A stretch of DNA of 64,000 nt from Trinickia symbiotica (GTDB lineage: Bacteria > Pseudomonadota > Gammaproteobacteria > Burkholderiales > Burkholderiaceae): assembly GCF_002934455.1 (NCBI RefSeq), contig NZ_PTIR01000006.1, forward strand, positions 62,001 through 126,000. Reading direction: 5' to 3'. The first letter of the stretch is position 1. Each line of letters opens with the position of its first letter. Shown piece by piece: positions 26,701 to 35,676 of the stretch. The notes beneath the pieces are model-generated. The model saw only the letters and a program-made list of their open reading frames with translations, was not told the DNA's origin and searched no databases. A program made the position numbers and the translations under genes.

Positions 26701-29700
26701 TCATCGCGCCGCGGCGGCCGTTTGCCGGGATGGCGTGGCGAGTGCGCGCAGCGTCTCCTTGACCGTCGAGACGCGGACCGCGAGATCGGGACTGCGCGTC
26801 TCGATGCGCAAGCGATCTTGTCCCGCAAGCTTGATGTGTTTGTTCTTTTGGACCATCTCGATGATGCGCATTGCATCGACGGGCGGATTCGGCACGAACT
26901 GGAGGCTGATCGCTGTATCGCCGGCGTCGATCTTGGAAATGCCGAGCGGTTTGGCGGCGAGTCGCAATCGATGCGTCTCGACCAGCGCGTGCGCCTGTCG
27001 CGGCAGCTTGCCGAAGCGGTCGATCAGCTCTTCCTGGATGTTGTCGATCGCATCATTCTCTTCGCAGTTGGCGAGGCGCTTGTATATCGAGAGCCGCTCC
27101 TGAACGTCGCCGCAATAGTCGGCGGGCAGAATGGCCGGCGTGTGCAGGTTGATTTCGGTCGTGGCCGCGAGCGGCGCCGTGAGATCGGGCTCGTCGCCGT
27201 TCTTGAGCGCCTTTACGGCGTCGTTCAGCATTTCCGAATAGAGCTGGAAACCGATCTCGTGTATCTCGCCCGATTGCTTGTCACCGAGCACTTCGCCCGT
27301 GCCGCGAATTTCCAGGTCGTGCATCGCGAGATAAAATCCGGAGCCGAGCTCTTCCATCTGCTGGATCGCTTCGAGCCGGCGCTGCGCCTGCTTCGTGAGC
27401 CCCTGCGGATCATGCACGAGCAGGTACGCGTAGGCTTGGTGATGGGAGCGCCCGACGCGTCCGCGCAGTTGATGCAGCTGCGCGAGTCCGAACTTGTCGG
27501 AGCGATGAATGATGATCGTGTTCGAGCTCGGCACGTCGATGCCGGTCTCGATGATCGTCGTGCACAGCAGGACGTTCGCGCGCTGCGCGACGAAGTCGCG
27601 CATCACGCGCTCGAGCTCGCGCTCGTGCATCTGCCCGTGTGCGACGGCAATCCGTGCCTCGGGCACGAGCGCTTCGAGCATCGCGCGCCGGTTCTCGATC
27701 GTTTCCACCTCGTTGTGGAGGAAGTAGACCTGTCCGCCGCGCTTGAGCTCGCGCAGCATCGCCTCCCTTATCACGCTGTCTTCTTCGCGCCGCACGAACG
27801 TCTTGATCGCCAGTCGTTTTTGCGGCGCCGTCGCGATGACCGAGAAATCGCGCAAGCCTTCGAGCGCCATGCCGAGCGTGCGCGGAATCGGGGTGGCGGT
27901 CAGCGTCAGTACATCGACTTCGGCCCTCAGCGCCTTCAGCGCTTCCTTCTGACGCACGCCGAAGCGATGCTCCTCGTCGATGATGACGAGCCCGAGCCGC
28001 TTGAACCGGACATCGGACGAGAGCAGCTTGTGCGTGCCGATGACGATGTCGATGGAACCCTCGTTGATTTGGGTGATGGCGGTGCTCACCTCTTTCGTCG
28101 ACTTGAAGCGCGACAGCTCGGCGATGCGCACGGGCCACTCGGCGAAACGGTCCGTGAACGTCTGCGTATGCTGCTCGGCGAGCAGCGTCGTCGGTGCGAG
28201 CAGGGCCACCTGCTTGCCGGCCGCCACGGCGATGAACGCGGCTCGCAGCGCGACCTCGGTCTTGCCGAACCCCACATCGCCGCAAACGAGCCGATCCATC
28301 GGCTTACCGGCCGTCATGTCGCCGATGACGGCGGCAATCGCGGCCGCTTGATCGGGGGTTTCCTCGAAGCCGAAGCTCTCGGCGAATTTCACGTAGTCGC
28401 GCGGATCGAACTTGAAGGCGTGACCCTCGCGCGCCGCGCGTCGCGCATAGAGATTCAGCAACTCGGCCGCCGTATCGCGGATCTGCTGCGCCGCGCGCCG
28501 CTTGGCCTTTTCCCATTGGCCCGATCCGAGCGAGTGCAGCGGCGCGCTTTCGGGATCTGCGCCGCTGTAGCGCGAGATTACGTGCAACTGCGCAACGGGC
28601 ACGTAAAGCTTGCTGTCGCCCGCGTACTCGAGGTGCAGGAACTCGGTTTCGCCTTCGCCGAGGTCCATCGTCACGAGGCCCATGTAGCGGCCGATACCAT
28701 GCTGCGCATGGACGACCGGGTCGCCGACCTTGAGCTCGGACAGATCGCGCACCATCGAATCGACGCTGCTCGCCTGCTCCTGGCGCCGCCGGCCGGCACG
28801 GCGCGCCAGCCCGCCGTAAAGCTCGGTTTCGGTGACGATCGCCCAGCCTTCGCCCGGCAGCGCGAAGCCGTTCGCGAGCGGCGCGACGCCGAGCGCGAAC
28901 GGCGCGTCGCTCTCGAGCCAGCTCTCGAAGGTATCGGCGGGGTGAGGGCGCAAGCCGTTCTCGGAGAGCAGCTCCGCGATCGTTTCACGCCGGCCCGCCG
29001 ACTCGGCCGCGATCAGCACGCGCCGTCCGCTCGCCGACAGATAGTCGCGCAGCGCGGTGACCGGATCCTCGGCGCGGCGATCGATCGAGAGCGGCGGCAG
29101 CGGCGTCGACCAGGCGCCGCCGCCGTCGGCTGGCAGCACGAGCCGCGCGAACGGCTTGGCGAGCGTATGGAAGTCGTCGTCACTGAGGAACAGTCGCTGC
29201 GGCTCGAGGATCGGGCGCTCGCGATCGTGCGAGAGAAACGCATAGCGCTGCTTGGTGTCGGCCGTGAATCGCCGGATCGCGCTGTCGAGATCGCCGACGA
29301 ACGCGAGGTGCGCGCCCTCGGGCAGATAGTGAAAGAGCGTTGCTGTTTCGTCGAAGAAGAGCGGCAGGTAGTACTCGATGCCGGCCGACGGCACGCCGTT
29401 GCCGATGTCCTTGTAGATCGGGGAACGGCTCGGGTCCCCTTCGAATACTTCGCGCCAGCGGCTGCGAAAGGCCGTGCGCGCCGCCTCGTCGAACGGAAAC
29501 TCGCGTCCCGGCAAGAGGCGCACGTCGCGAACCGGATAGAGGCTGCGTTGGCTGTCGGGATCGAACGCGCGGATCGAATCGACCTGATCGTCGAAAAGAT
29601 CGATCCGGTACGGCAGCGGCGAGCCCATCGGGAAAAGATCGATCAGCGAGCCGCGCACGCAGTACTCGCCCGGCCGCACGACCTGGCTCACGTGTTCGTA

Positions 29701-30180
29701 GCCTGCCAGCGTCAGTTGCGCCTTCAGCTTCGCCTCGTCCAGCCGCTCGCCTTGCGTGAACGAAAACGTATAGGCCGCGAGAAACGAGGCGGGCGGCATC
29801 CGGTAGAGCGCCGTCGTGGCAGGTACGAGCAACACGTCGCAGCGGGCTTCGCCGAGGTCGTGCAGCGTCGCGAGCCGCTCCGAAACGAGATCCTGATGAG
29901 GCGAAAAGGTGTCGTACGGCAGTGTTTCCCAGTCGGGCAGCAGCCGCACGCGGGCGCTCGGCGCGAACCAGGCAATCTCCTGCGAGAGCCGCTGGGCGTC
30001 GACGGCGCTTGCGCAGACGACGGCGATGAGCGGCGCCGATTTCCCGGCCATCTGCAGATAGCGGGCGATGAGGAGCGCATCGGAGGAGCCATGCGTGCCG
30101 TCGAAGGCATAGCGCTGGCCGGGCTTGACGAGCGGAAACGGCAGGAGAGGCAAGGTGGACGATCCGGCGGTTTGAGGCAT
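26701..30180 (-). CDS. mfd: Transcription-repair coupling factor
   Basis: An 1159-aa Mfd of normal length. UvrB-homology modules come first (about 1-340, DFFRRL-free but with LPDWETLPYDTFSPHQD and VRPGEYCVRGSLIDLFP). The RNA-polymerase-interacting domain (about 475-540) contains VGDPVVHAQHGIGRYMGL. The RecG-like motor has Walker A GDVGFGKTEVA, the DEEH box VIIDEEHRFGVRQKE and GRVGRSHHQAYAYLL. A C-terminal TRCF domain completes it. Mfd removes stalled RNA polymerase and recruits UvrA to the lesion. The ATG at 30180 is preferred over a long upstream extension that overlaps ispD. It is divergent from ispD by 64 bases. Confidence 0.95.
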   Translation of the reverse strand: MPQTAGSSTLPLLPFPLVKPGQRYAFDGTHGSSDALLIARYLQMAGKSAPLIAVVCASAVDAQRLSQEIAWFAPSARVRLLPDWETLPYDTFSPHQDLVSERLATLHDLGEARCDVLLVPATTALYRMPPASFLAAYTFSFTQGERLDEAKLKAQLTLAGYEHVSQVVRPGEYCVRGSLIDLFPMGSPLPYRIDLFDDQVDSIRAFDPDSQRSLYPVRDVRLLPGREFPFDEAARTAFRSRWREVFEGDPSRSPIYKDIGNGVPSAGIEYYLPLFFDETATLFHYLPEGAHLAFVGDLDSAIRRFTADTKQRYAFLSHDRERPILEPQRLFLSDDDFHTLAKPFARLVLPADGGGAWSTPLPPLSIDRRAEDPVTALRDYLSASGRRVLIAAESAGRRETIAELLSENGLRPHPADTFESWLESDAPFALGVAPLANGFALPGEGWAIVTETELYGGLARRAGRRRQEQASSVDSMVRDLSELKVGDPVVHAQHGIGRYMGLVTMDLGEGETEFLHLEYAGDSKLYVPVAQLHVISRYSGADPESAPLHSLGSGQWEKAKRRAAQQIRDTAAELLNLYARRAAREGHAFKFDPRDYVKFAESFGFEETPDQAAAIAAVIGDMTAGKPMDRLVCGDVGFGKTEVALRAAFIAVAAGKQVALLAPTTLLAEQHTQTFTDRFAEWPVRIAELSRFKSTKEVSTAITQINEGSIDIVIGTHKLLSSDVRFKRLGLVIIDEEHRFGVRQKEALKALRAEVDVLTLTATPIPRTLGMALEGLRDFSVIATAPQKRLAIKTFVRREEDSVIREAMLRELKRGGQVYFLHNEVETIENRRAMLEALVPEARIAVAHGQMHERELERVMRDFVAQRANVLLCTTIIETGIDVPSSNTIIIHRSDKFGLAQLHQLRGRVGRSHHQAYAYLLVHDPQGLTKQAQRRLEAIQQMEELGSGFYLAMHDLEIRGTGEVLGDKQSGEIHEIGFQLYSEMLNDAVKALKNGDEPDLTAPLAATTEINLHTPAILPADYCGDVQERLSIYKRLANCEENDAIDNIQEELIDRFGKLPRQAHALVETHRLRLAAKPLGISKIDAGDTAISLQFVPNPPVDAMRIIEMVQKNKHIKLAGQDRLRIETRSPDLAVRVSTVKETLRALATPSRQTAAAAR

Positions 30181-30244
30181 GAGGAAGTGAAACGACCACC
30201 TATTATAAAATCCGTCCTCCACTTTTGATCCGCAAGTTGGTTTC

Positions 30245-30955
30245 GTGACCTCCCGCTTCTTCGCCCTGATCCCTTGCGCCGGCACCGGCAGCCGTTCGGG
30301 CGCGCCGACGCCCAAGCAGTACCGCACCGTCGCCGGCCGGCCGTTGCTGCATTTCACGCTTGCCGCCTTCGATGCGTGCAACGAGTTCGCGCAGACGCTC
30401 GTCGTGCTCGCGCCGGACGATACCCACTTCGACGCTCGCCGCTTCGGCGGATTGCGCTTCGCCGTCCGGCGCTGCGGCGGTGCCTCGCGACAGGCGTCGG
30501 TCATGAACGGGCTCGCCGCGCTCACGGAGTTCGGCGCGTCGGGCGACGACTGGGTGCTCGTGCACGACGCCGCCCGACCGGGTGTCACGCCCGCGCTGAT
30601 TCGCTCGCTGATCACGGCGGTCAAGGACGACCCGGTCGGCGGCATCATCGCGCTGCCGGTCGCCGATACGTTGAAGCGCGTGGACGTGGAGTCCGGCGAG
30701 CGCATCGCTCGAACCGAATCGCGCAACGGCCTCTGGCAGGCGCAAACGCCGCAGATGTTCCGCATCGGCATGCTGCGCGAAGCGATCGAGCGCGCGCAGC
30801 GCGACGGGCACGACCTGACCGACGAGGCCAGCGCAATCGAATGGCTCGGGCACGCGCCGCGCCTCGTTCAAGGGAGCTTGCGCAACTTCAAGGTGACTTA
30901 CCCCGAGGACTTCGATCTCGCGGACGCGATCCTGCGGCACGGCGGAGCCGCCTGA
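30245..30955 (+). CDS. ispD: 2-C-methyl-D-erythritol 4-phosphate cytidylyltransferase
   Basis: A 236-aa MEP-pathway enzyme that joins CTP and MEP to give CDP-ME. The nucleotide-binding N terminus [18 protein letters not shown] has the family's conserved Arg and Lys, followed by the VHDAARP motif near residue 101 and TPQMFR near 167. Translation starts at GTG, which gives the standard N terminus. It is followed 70 bases later by ispF, the usual pairing. The promoter must lie within the 64-base gap to mfd. Confidence 0.95.
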   Translation: MTSRFFALIPCAGTGSRSGAPTPKQYRTVAGRPLLHFTLAAFDACNEFAQTLVVLAPDDTHFDARRFGGLRFAVRRCGGASRQASVMNGLAALTEFGASGDDWVLVHDAARPGVTPALIRSLITAVKDDPVGGIIALPVADTLKRVDVESGERIARTESRNGLWQAQTPQMFRIGMLREAIERAQRDGHDLTDEASAIEWLGHAPRLVQGSLRNFKVTYPEDFDLADAILRHGGAA

Positions 30956-31025
30956 ATCCCGAGGAGCGGCGCCCCGATTCGCGGTGTCCATCTCCGCTCT
31001 TCCATCCATCGAAACGGAATATCGA

Positions 31026-31517
31026 ATGAACTACAGAATCGGGCAGGGCTATGACGTGCATGCGCTCGTGTCGGGACGGCCGCTCATCATCGGCGGCGTG
31101 ACGGTGCCCTACGACCGGGGACTGCTCGGGCACTCAGATGCGGACGTGTTGCTGCACGCCATTACCGATGCGCTCTTCGGCGCGGCAGCGCTCGGCGATA
31201 TCGGCCGCCATTTCCCCGACACCGACGCGCGCTTCGCGGGCGCCGACAGCCGCGTGCTGCTGCGCGAATGCGCGGCGCGCCTCGCCAACGCCGGCTTCGC
31301 GATAGAGAACGTCGACAGCACCGTCATCGCGCAGGCCCCGAAGCTCGCGCCGCACATCGACGCGATGCGCGCCAACATCGCCGAGGATCTCGGTCTGCCG
31401 ATCACGCGCGTCAACGTGAAGGCGAAGACTAACGAGAAGCTCGGCTATCTCGGACGAGGCGAGGGGATCGAGGCGCAGGCCGCGGTGCTGCTGCGCGCGC
31501 CTGATCAAGCGAGCTGA
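31026..31517 (+). CDS. ispF: 2-C-methyl-D-erythritol 2,4-cyclodiphosphate synthase
   Basis: A 163-aa enzyme that cyclises CDP-ME 2-phosphate to MEcPP with release of CMP. The zinc site residues are visible in GYDVHAL (Asp9, His11) and in [18 protein letters not shown] (His43). The C-terminal region [17 protein letters not shown] matches the family. The ATG at 31026 gives the standard [12 protein letters not shown] start; an upstream in-frame ATG is less likely. It ends only one base from the end of the convergent ahpD gene. Confidence 0.95.
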   Translation: MNYRIGQGYDVHALVSGRPLIIGGVTVPYDRGLLGHSDADVLLHAITDALFGAAALGDIGRHFPDTDARFAGADSRVLLRECAARLANAGFAIENVDSTVIAQAPKLAPHIDAMRANIAEDLGLPITRVNVKAKTNEKLGYLGRGEGIEAQAAVLLRAPDQAS

Positions 31518-31518
31518 C

Positions 31519-32046
31519 TTACTGCCCCTCGGTGGCGAGCACCTGCGCCGCCGCGTTGACGACGGAGGCGATGCGGCCGACGTCGCGCAACTGCTGGGCC
31601 GACATCCCTTGCTCGTTCTTCAGGATTGCGAAATGCGAAGCGACGCAATGGTGACATTTGCCGACGATCGAGGCCGCGAGTGCATACATCTCGAAGCGCC
31701 GTTTGTCGACGCCGCCGTGAGTCGCGTATGCGGTCATCCGCAGCTCGGGCCGTTGTGTCTTGAGATCGGCGTCGTCCGCCATCTCGACGAACGGATACCA
31801 AACGTTGTTCATCCCCATCAGCGCCGCAGCCGTGTGGACGCCGTTGATCTCTTCGGGCGACAGCACGCCCGACGAGCGAATCGCGTCGGCGATCGTCTTG
31901 CTCTTCGCCGCGAAGGCGGCCGCCAATGCTACGCCGACCGCGTCGTTGCCCTCGAGCGACGAGCGCGCGATCGTGCCGTCGAGATTGAGTCGGATGTCCT
32001 TCGCGTAATCGGGGATGCGGTCTTTAATCGCAGACAAGAATTCCAT
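31519..32046 (-). CDS. ahpD: Alkyl hydroperoxidase AhpD
   Basis: A 175-aa AhpD with the catalytic motif CHHC at 131-134 (GKCHHCVASHFAIL), equivalent to the Cys130-Cys133 pair of the mycobacterial enzyme, plus the upstream Glu (SPEEING) that takes part in the proton relay. AhpD reduces oxidised AhpC, using lipoyl-protein electrons in the known system, and has weak peroxidase activity itself. It lies 82 bases downstream of ahpC in the same orientation, an ahpC-ahpD arrangement. Full length, with all key residues present. Confidence 0.95.
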   Translation of the reverse strand: MEFLSAIKDRIPDYAKDIRLNLDGTIARSSLEGNDAVGVALAAAFAAKSKTIADAIRSSGVLSPEEINGVHTAAALMGMNNVWYPFVEMADDADLKTQRPELRMTAYATHGGVDKRRFEMYALAASIVGKCHHCVASHFAILKNEQGMSAQQLRDVGRIASVVNAAAQVLATEGQ

Positions 32047-32128
32047 TGATAGCTCCTATCGGGGATTCGACAAAAAAGCCCGCCGGCTTGAAAGAGCATA
32101 GCGGGCTCGTACTCCGACGATGGCTGAT

Positions 32129-32677
32129 TTACAGCGTTGCGCCGCCGACTGCGCGGTTGCAGGGGCAGAGCTCGTCCGTCTGCAGGCCGTCGAGAATACG
32201 CAGAATTTCTTGCGGGCTGCGGCCGACGTTCAGATTGTTGACCGAGACGTGCTGGATCGTATTGTCGGGATCGACGATGAAAGTCGCGCGCAGCGCCACG
32301 CCGGCTTCCTTGTCGCGCACGCCTAGCTGGTCGATCAGTTCGCCCTTGACGTCGCCGAACGAGTAGTGGTTCAGCTTGTCGAGGTCCTTGTGCTCACGGC
32401 GCCATGCGAACTTGACGAATTCGTTGTCGCCGCTGCCGCCGAGCAGCACGGCGTCGCGTTCCGCGAAATCCTTCGCGAGCTTCGCGAACTCGACGATCTC
32501 GGTCGGGCACACGAACGTGAAGTCCTTCGGATAGAAATAGATGATCTTCCACTTGCCCGGGAACGACTGTTCGGTGATCTCTTCGACCCCCGACTGGCCG
32601 TTCTCTTCATGATGGTTGAAGCCCGGCTTCGCGGCGGTGACGGTGAACGCTTCGAGTTTATCGCCCACGGTTTTCAT
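32129..32677 (-). CDS. ahpC: Peroxiredoxin AhpC
   Basis: A 182-aa 2-Cys peroxiredoxin. The peroxidatic Cys57 lies in KDFTFVCPTE, and the C-terminal CPC (171-173) supplies the resolving cysteine, as in AhpC proteins that work with AhpD. It reduces H2O2, organic peroxides and peroxynitrite in the cytoplasm. A promoter can be read on the minus strand at 32760-32788, and two palindromic elements beside it suggest peroxide-responsive control. AhpD is the next gene and the likely reductant. Confidence 0.96.
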   Translation of the reverse strand: MKTVGDKLEAFTVTAAKPGFNHHEENGQSGVEEITEQSFPGKWKIIYFYPKDFTFVCPTEIVEFAKLAKDFAERDAVLLGGSGDNEFVKFAWRREHKDLDKLNHYSFGDVKGELIDQLGVRDKEAGVALRATFIVDPDNTIQHVSVNNLNVGRSPQEILRILDGLQTDELCPCNRAVGGATL

Positions 32678-32734
32678 GCAGTGACTCCTCTATGAGTTGA
32701 AAAAAACGGTGTCTTCCAAAACTACCCGGTGCCT

Positions 32735-32750
32735 GTAACGATTCCGTTAC
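32735..32750. promoter_or_regulatory. Perfect palindrome in the ahpC 5' leader
   Basis: GTAACG-attc-CGTTAC is a perfect inverted repeat with 6-bp arms, placed just after the predicted transcription start of ahpC. A repressor bound here would block transcription; as RNA it would form only a small hairpin. No known regulator is assigned. Confidence 0.5.
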
Positions 32751-32759
32751 ACACCCGCT

Positions 32760-32788
32760 ACAATAACACTATTGAGTTACTTTTTCAA
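32760..32788 (-). promoter_or_regulatory. Sigma-70 promoter of ahpC-ahpD
   Basis: On the minus strand TTGAAA (32783-32788) and TATTGT (32760-32765) are separated by 17 bases. The surrounding stretch is very AT-rich compared with the rest of the window. Confidence 0.65.
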
Positions 32789-32802
32789 TAGAAATTATAT
32801 AT
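32769..32802. promoter_or_regulatory. OxyR-like/dyad elements at the ahpC promoter
   Basis: CTATTGA (32769-32775) and TCAATAG (32785-32791) form a dyad over the spacer and -35 box. ATAG-N7-ATAT (32788-32802) is one base from the OxyR half-site pair ATAG-N7-CTAT. The position is right for OxyR activation of an ahpC promoter, but the site is incomplete, so the assignment is tentative. Confidence 0.35.
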
Positions 32803-32903
32803 TGAGGAGGATAGCTTCGGTCGTTGCACCATGCGCGACGGCCATCGCATGAGGACCGGGCGCAACGCGTTTGAGGCGGTCGCCCCAGACGCTGGCCCCG
32901 GTT

Positions 32904-34253
32904 TTAGAAGCTCCTCGCCGACGGGAACTCGATCGTGACTTCGAGCCCCGGCCCGGGGACGCGGTTGCGCAACCGCAGCGTTCCGCGGTGACGGCTGACG
33001 AGTCGCTGGACGATCGCCATGCCGAGGCCCGTGCCGTTCGCCTGGCTGCGCGCCGAGTCGACGCGGTAAAAGGGGCGCGTGACGAGCGCGAGTTGGTCCT
33101 CGGGAATCCCGGGGCCTTCGTCGAGGACCGAAAGCTCGACGCGCGAATGCACGACACGCGTCTCCAACACGATGTGAGGGATCCCGTCCGCCTCGCTGTG
33201 GCCGTACTTCCTTGCGTTCTCGAGCAAATTGCCGACCACGCGGCGAACGTCTGTCGTATCGGCCTCTATGACGGCCGACGCGGCCAGCTTCGTCGCGAGC
33301 CGCACGCCGTCCTCGCTCGCGAGCCGCGCGGCCATCTCGCCCGCGATTTGCGACAGGTCGACCGATTCGGACATATGCTGGGCGGGCCGCGCGTAATCGA
33401 GGAAGCGGCCGATGATCATATCCATCTGTTCGATGTCGTCGATCATCGCGTCCTTCGTATCCTGATCGGAAGGGCTCATCTCCGTTTCGAGCCGGAGCCG
33501 GGCAAGCGGCGTGCGCAGGTCGTGCGAGATGCCGGCCAGCATCACCGCGCGATCGGCCTCGAGTTGCTCGAGATCGCGCACCATCTGATTGAAGCTGCGG
33601 TTCGTCTCGGCGGCAACACCGAGCCCGCGCTCGGGCAGCGGCTCCGGCGACTGACCGGAGCCGACCTTGCGCGCCGCGGCCGACAGGCGCGCGAACGGCC
33701 GATTGACGAGGCTCGTGATGAATGCGGCGCCGAAGAGCGAAAGGGCGAGCGCGAAGATGCCCCAGCCCGCCCACTGGAGGCCGGTGACGTTGTCGAGCTG
33801 TTCGCGATCGAGCGCGACCCAGTAATCGTCATCGTCGATCTTGAAGCTGATCCAGACGCCCGGGATATCGTTGACGGACTGCGCGATGACCGTGTCGTCG
33901 CCGAGTCGCCCGCGGATGTCATGCTCGATCAGCCGGTTCAACGACTCGTCGGGCTGCAGCGTGTATTTGTCCGTCGCCTCGCGCGGGTAGACGCGCACGC
34001 CCTCGTTGCTTTCGAGATCTTGCAACAGCGCGCGGCGCAGATCGGGATCCGAGTAGAGCAGCGCCGTGCGCGTGAGCTTGACGATGGCGACGAGCTGCAG
34101 CGCGACGCGCTGCGCGCGCGGCTCGCGCTCGATCACTCGGAAGCTCTGGAACCAGGCGGCGAGGCTGACCGCAATCAGCAGCGCAATGAGCAGGAACGTT
34201 CGCCAGAATAGCCCGCCGAAGACATGCGTAAAAAAACGCCGGTCGATCCGCAT
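32904..34253 (-). CDS. envZ: Osmosensor histidine kinase EnvZ
   Basis: A 449-aa EnvZ-type kinase. TM1 is at about 15-35 and the periplasmic sensor at 36-160. TM2 is at 162-182, followed by HAMP (about 183-235). HisKA has His244 in AGISHDLRTPLARLRLE. The HATPase has the N box NLLENARKYG, G1 DEGPGIP and GTGLGMAIVQRL. It phosphorylates and dephosphorylates OmpR, encoded directly upstream with a 38-base gap on the same strand. Length and order are standard for the pair. Confidence 0.93.
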   Translation of the reverse strand: MRIDRRFFTHVFGGLFWRTFLLIALLIAVSLAAWFQSFRVIEREPRAQRVALQLVAIVKLTRTALLYSDPDLRRALLQDLESNEGVRVYPREATDKYTLQPDESLNRLIEHDIRGRLGDDTVIAQSVNDIPGVWISFKIDDDDYWVALDREQLDNVTGLQWAGWGIFALALSLFGAAFITSLVNRPFARLSAAARKVGSGQSPEPLPERGLGVAAETNRSFNQMVRDLEQLEADRAVMLAGISHDLRTPLARLRLETEMSPSDQDTKDAMIDDIEQMDMIIGRFLDYARPAQHMSESVDLSQIAGEMAARLASEDGVRLATKLAASAVIEADTTDVRRVVGNLLENARKYGHSEADGIPHIVLETRVVHSRVELSVLDEGPGIPEDQLALVTRPFYRVDSARSQANGTGLGMAIVQRLVSRHRGTLRLRNRVPGPGLEVTIEFPSARSF

Positions 34254-34291
34254 GGGCTACTGGGAGTGTGACAAAGGCGGCGCGCGATGCG

Positions 34292-35017
34292 TCACGCCGA
34301 GCCGTCGGGTATGAAGACGTAGCCGAGGCCCCAGACCGTCTGAATGAAACGCGGGCTGCTGGGATCGGTCTCGATCAGCTTGCGCAGACGTGAAATCTGG
34401 ACATCGAGGCTTCGATCGAAGACTTCGTATTCGCGTCCGCGCGCGAGCTCCATCAGCTTTTCACGCGAGAGCGGCTGACGCGGATGGCGCGCGAACACCT
34501 TCAGCACCGAAAACTCGCCCGTCGTCAGCGGGATTTCCTGGCCTGCCTTCGTCAACGTCCTTGTGGCGAGGTTCAGCGCGAAATCGCCGAACTCGAACAC
34601 CTCGGCCGTCTCCGACGGCGCGCCCGGCAGCTCGGACGGCGATTGCCGCCTGAGCACCGCATGAATGCGCGCGACGAGCTCGCGTGGGTTGAACGGCTTC
34701 GGCAGATAGTCGTCGGCGCCCATCTCGAGGCCGACGATCCGATCGACGTCCTCCCCCTTCGCCGTCAACATGATGATCGGCGTGCGGTCGTTGCTGCCGC
34801 GCAGCCGGCGGCAGATCGAGAGACCGTCCTCGCCGGGCAGCATAAGGTCGAGCACGAGCAGGTCGAACCGCTCGCGCACCCAGAGCTTGTTCATCGCGGG
34901 CGCGTTCTCCGCGACGTAGACGTTGAAGCCTTGCTCGCCGAGATAGCGGCGCAGCAGATCGCGCAAGCGCGGATCGTCGTCGACGACGAGAATTTTGGAG
35001 GGGTTTTTCGTTTCCAT
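34292..35017 (-). CDS. ompR: Response regulator OmpR
   Basis: A 241-aa OmpR/PhoB-type regulator. The receiver domain (1-122) has the acidic pocket VVDDD, phospho-acceptor Asp57 in LLVLDLMLPGEDG and Lys in YLPKPFNP. The winged-helix domain (about 135-238) contains FSVLKVFARHPRQPLSREKLMELARGREYEVFDRSLDVQISRLRK and ends GYVFIPDGSA. It controls porin genes in response to osmolarity in model systems. ATG 35017 (METKNPSK) was chosen; an in-frame ATG three codons earlier is possible. Upstream, GTAACTGACTGTAAC on the minus strand holds two GTAAC copies that might be autoregulatory sites. Confidence 0.95.
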   Translation of the reverse strand: METKNPSKILVVDDDPRLRDLLRRYLGEQGFNVYVAENAPAMNKLWVRERFDLLVLDLMLPGEDGLSICRRLRGSNDRTPIIMLTAKGEDVDRIVGLEMGADDYLPKPFNPRELVARIHAVLRRQSPSELPGAPSETAEVFEFGDFALNLATRTLTKAGQEIPLTTGEFSVLKVFARHPRQPLSREKLMELARGREYEVFDRSLDVQISRLRKLIETDPSSPRFIQTVWGLGYVFIPDGSA

Positions 35018-35263
35018 GGGCGGCATCTTAGCGCGATTGCAAAGCAGGTCGGGAAAGTCCGAATTTCGGGTTACAGTCAGTTACAAAATTTACCCTCACC
35101 AAGGGGTCCGAGTAAACACCGCGACCATAAACTGCTTCACGGATGCCGGCTCTTCGGTGGATACTTCATCCGTCCGATCAGTATTCCTTTTTGCCTGGGC
35201 GTGGTCCGGGCGTAGCACACGTGATTTCGAGGTAGCCGGTTGCCGCATGACGAAGGGAACAAG

Positions 35264-35584
35264 ATGACGGTGGGAGCATGGCCGCGCATGCGGGCGCAGG
35301 TCGTCGCGATCGCGATTGCCGGCGCAGTCGTCGGCACCGTCGGCTCGATGGACGTCTACGGGCAGCCACGGCGCGGCGCCGCCGAATCTCAGCCGCCGCC
35401 GAGGCGCTTTCTACCAAGGACTCAACGGCAGCAAGCGTCCGCCGCGGCTTCCGATCCCATCGTGCGCACGACCACGCTGCTCGACTTCGACACGACGCAG
35501 CGCGACGGTCACATGACGCCCGAAGAGCGCCACCTGCTGCGTCAGCACATCGAGGACGCCGTACGCGAGCTCTACAAGCGTTGA
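35264..35584 (+). CDS. Small exported hypothetical protein, 106 aa
   Basis: A hydrophobic stretch (about residues 8-30, QVVAIAIAGAVVGTVGSMDVYGQ) looks like a signal peptide or membrane anchor. It is followed by a basic, Pro/Gln-rich linker and a conserved-looking C terminus, TTLLDFDTTQRDGHMTPEERHLLRQHIEDAVRELYKR, probably helical. AGGGAAC stands just before the ATG. It is divergent from ompR with 246 bases between. I recognise no family, but the composition and ribosome-binding site support a real gene. Confidence 0.65.
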   Translation: MTVGAWPRMRAQVVAIAIAGAVVGTVGSMDVYGQPRRGAAESQPPPRRFLPRTQRQQASAAASDPIVRTTTLLDFDTTQRDGHMTPEERHLLRQHIEDAVRELYKR

Positions 35585-35676
35585 CGCACGGCCGAAGGTT
35601 TTCCGTTTCCAGCGGGAACGTCGCCGCCAGTCGATGACCGGTACGCTGCGTTTCTTGCCTTTCCTCTCTCCCTGCC

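Noticed and set aside
26575-30228. 1217-codon open frame on the plus strand
   Set aside because: It lies exactly antisense to mfd, is rich in Arg/His/Asp as expected from the mirror of GC-rich codons, and has no recognisable domain.
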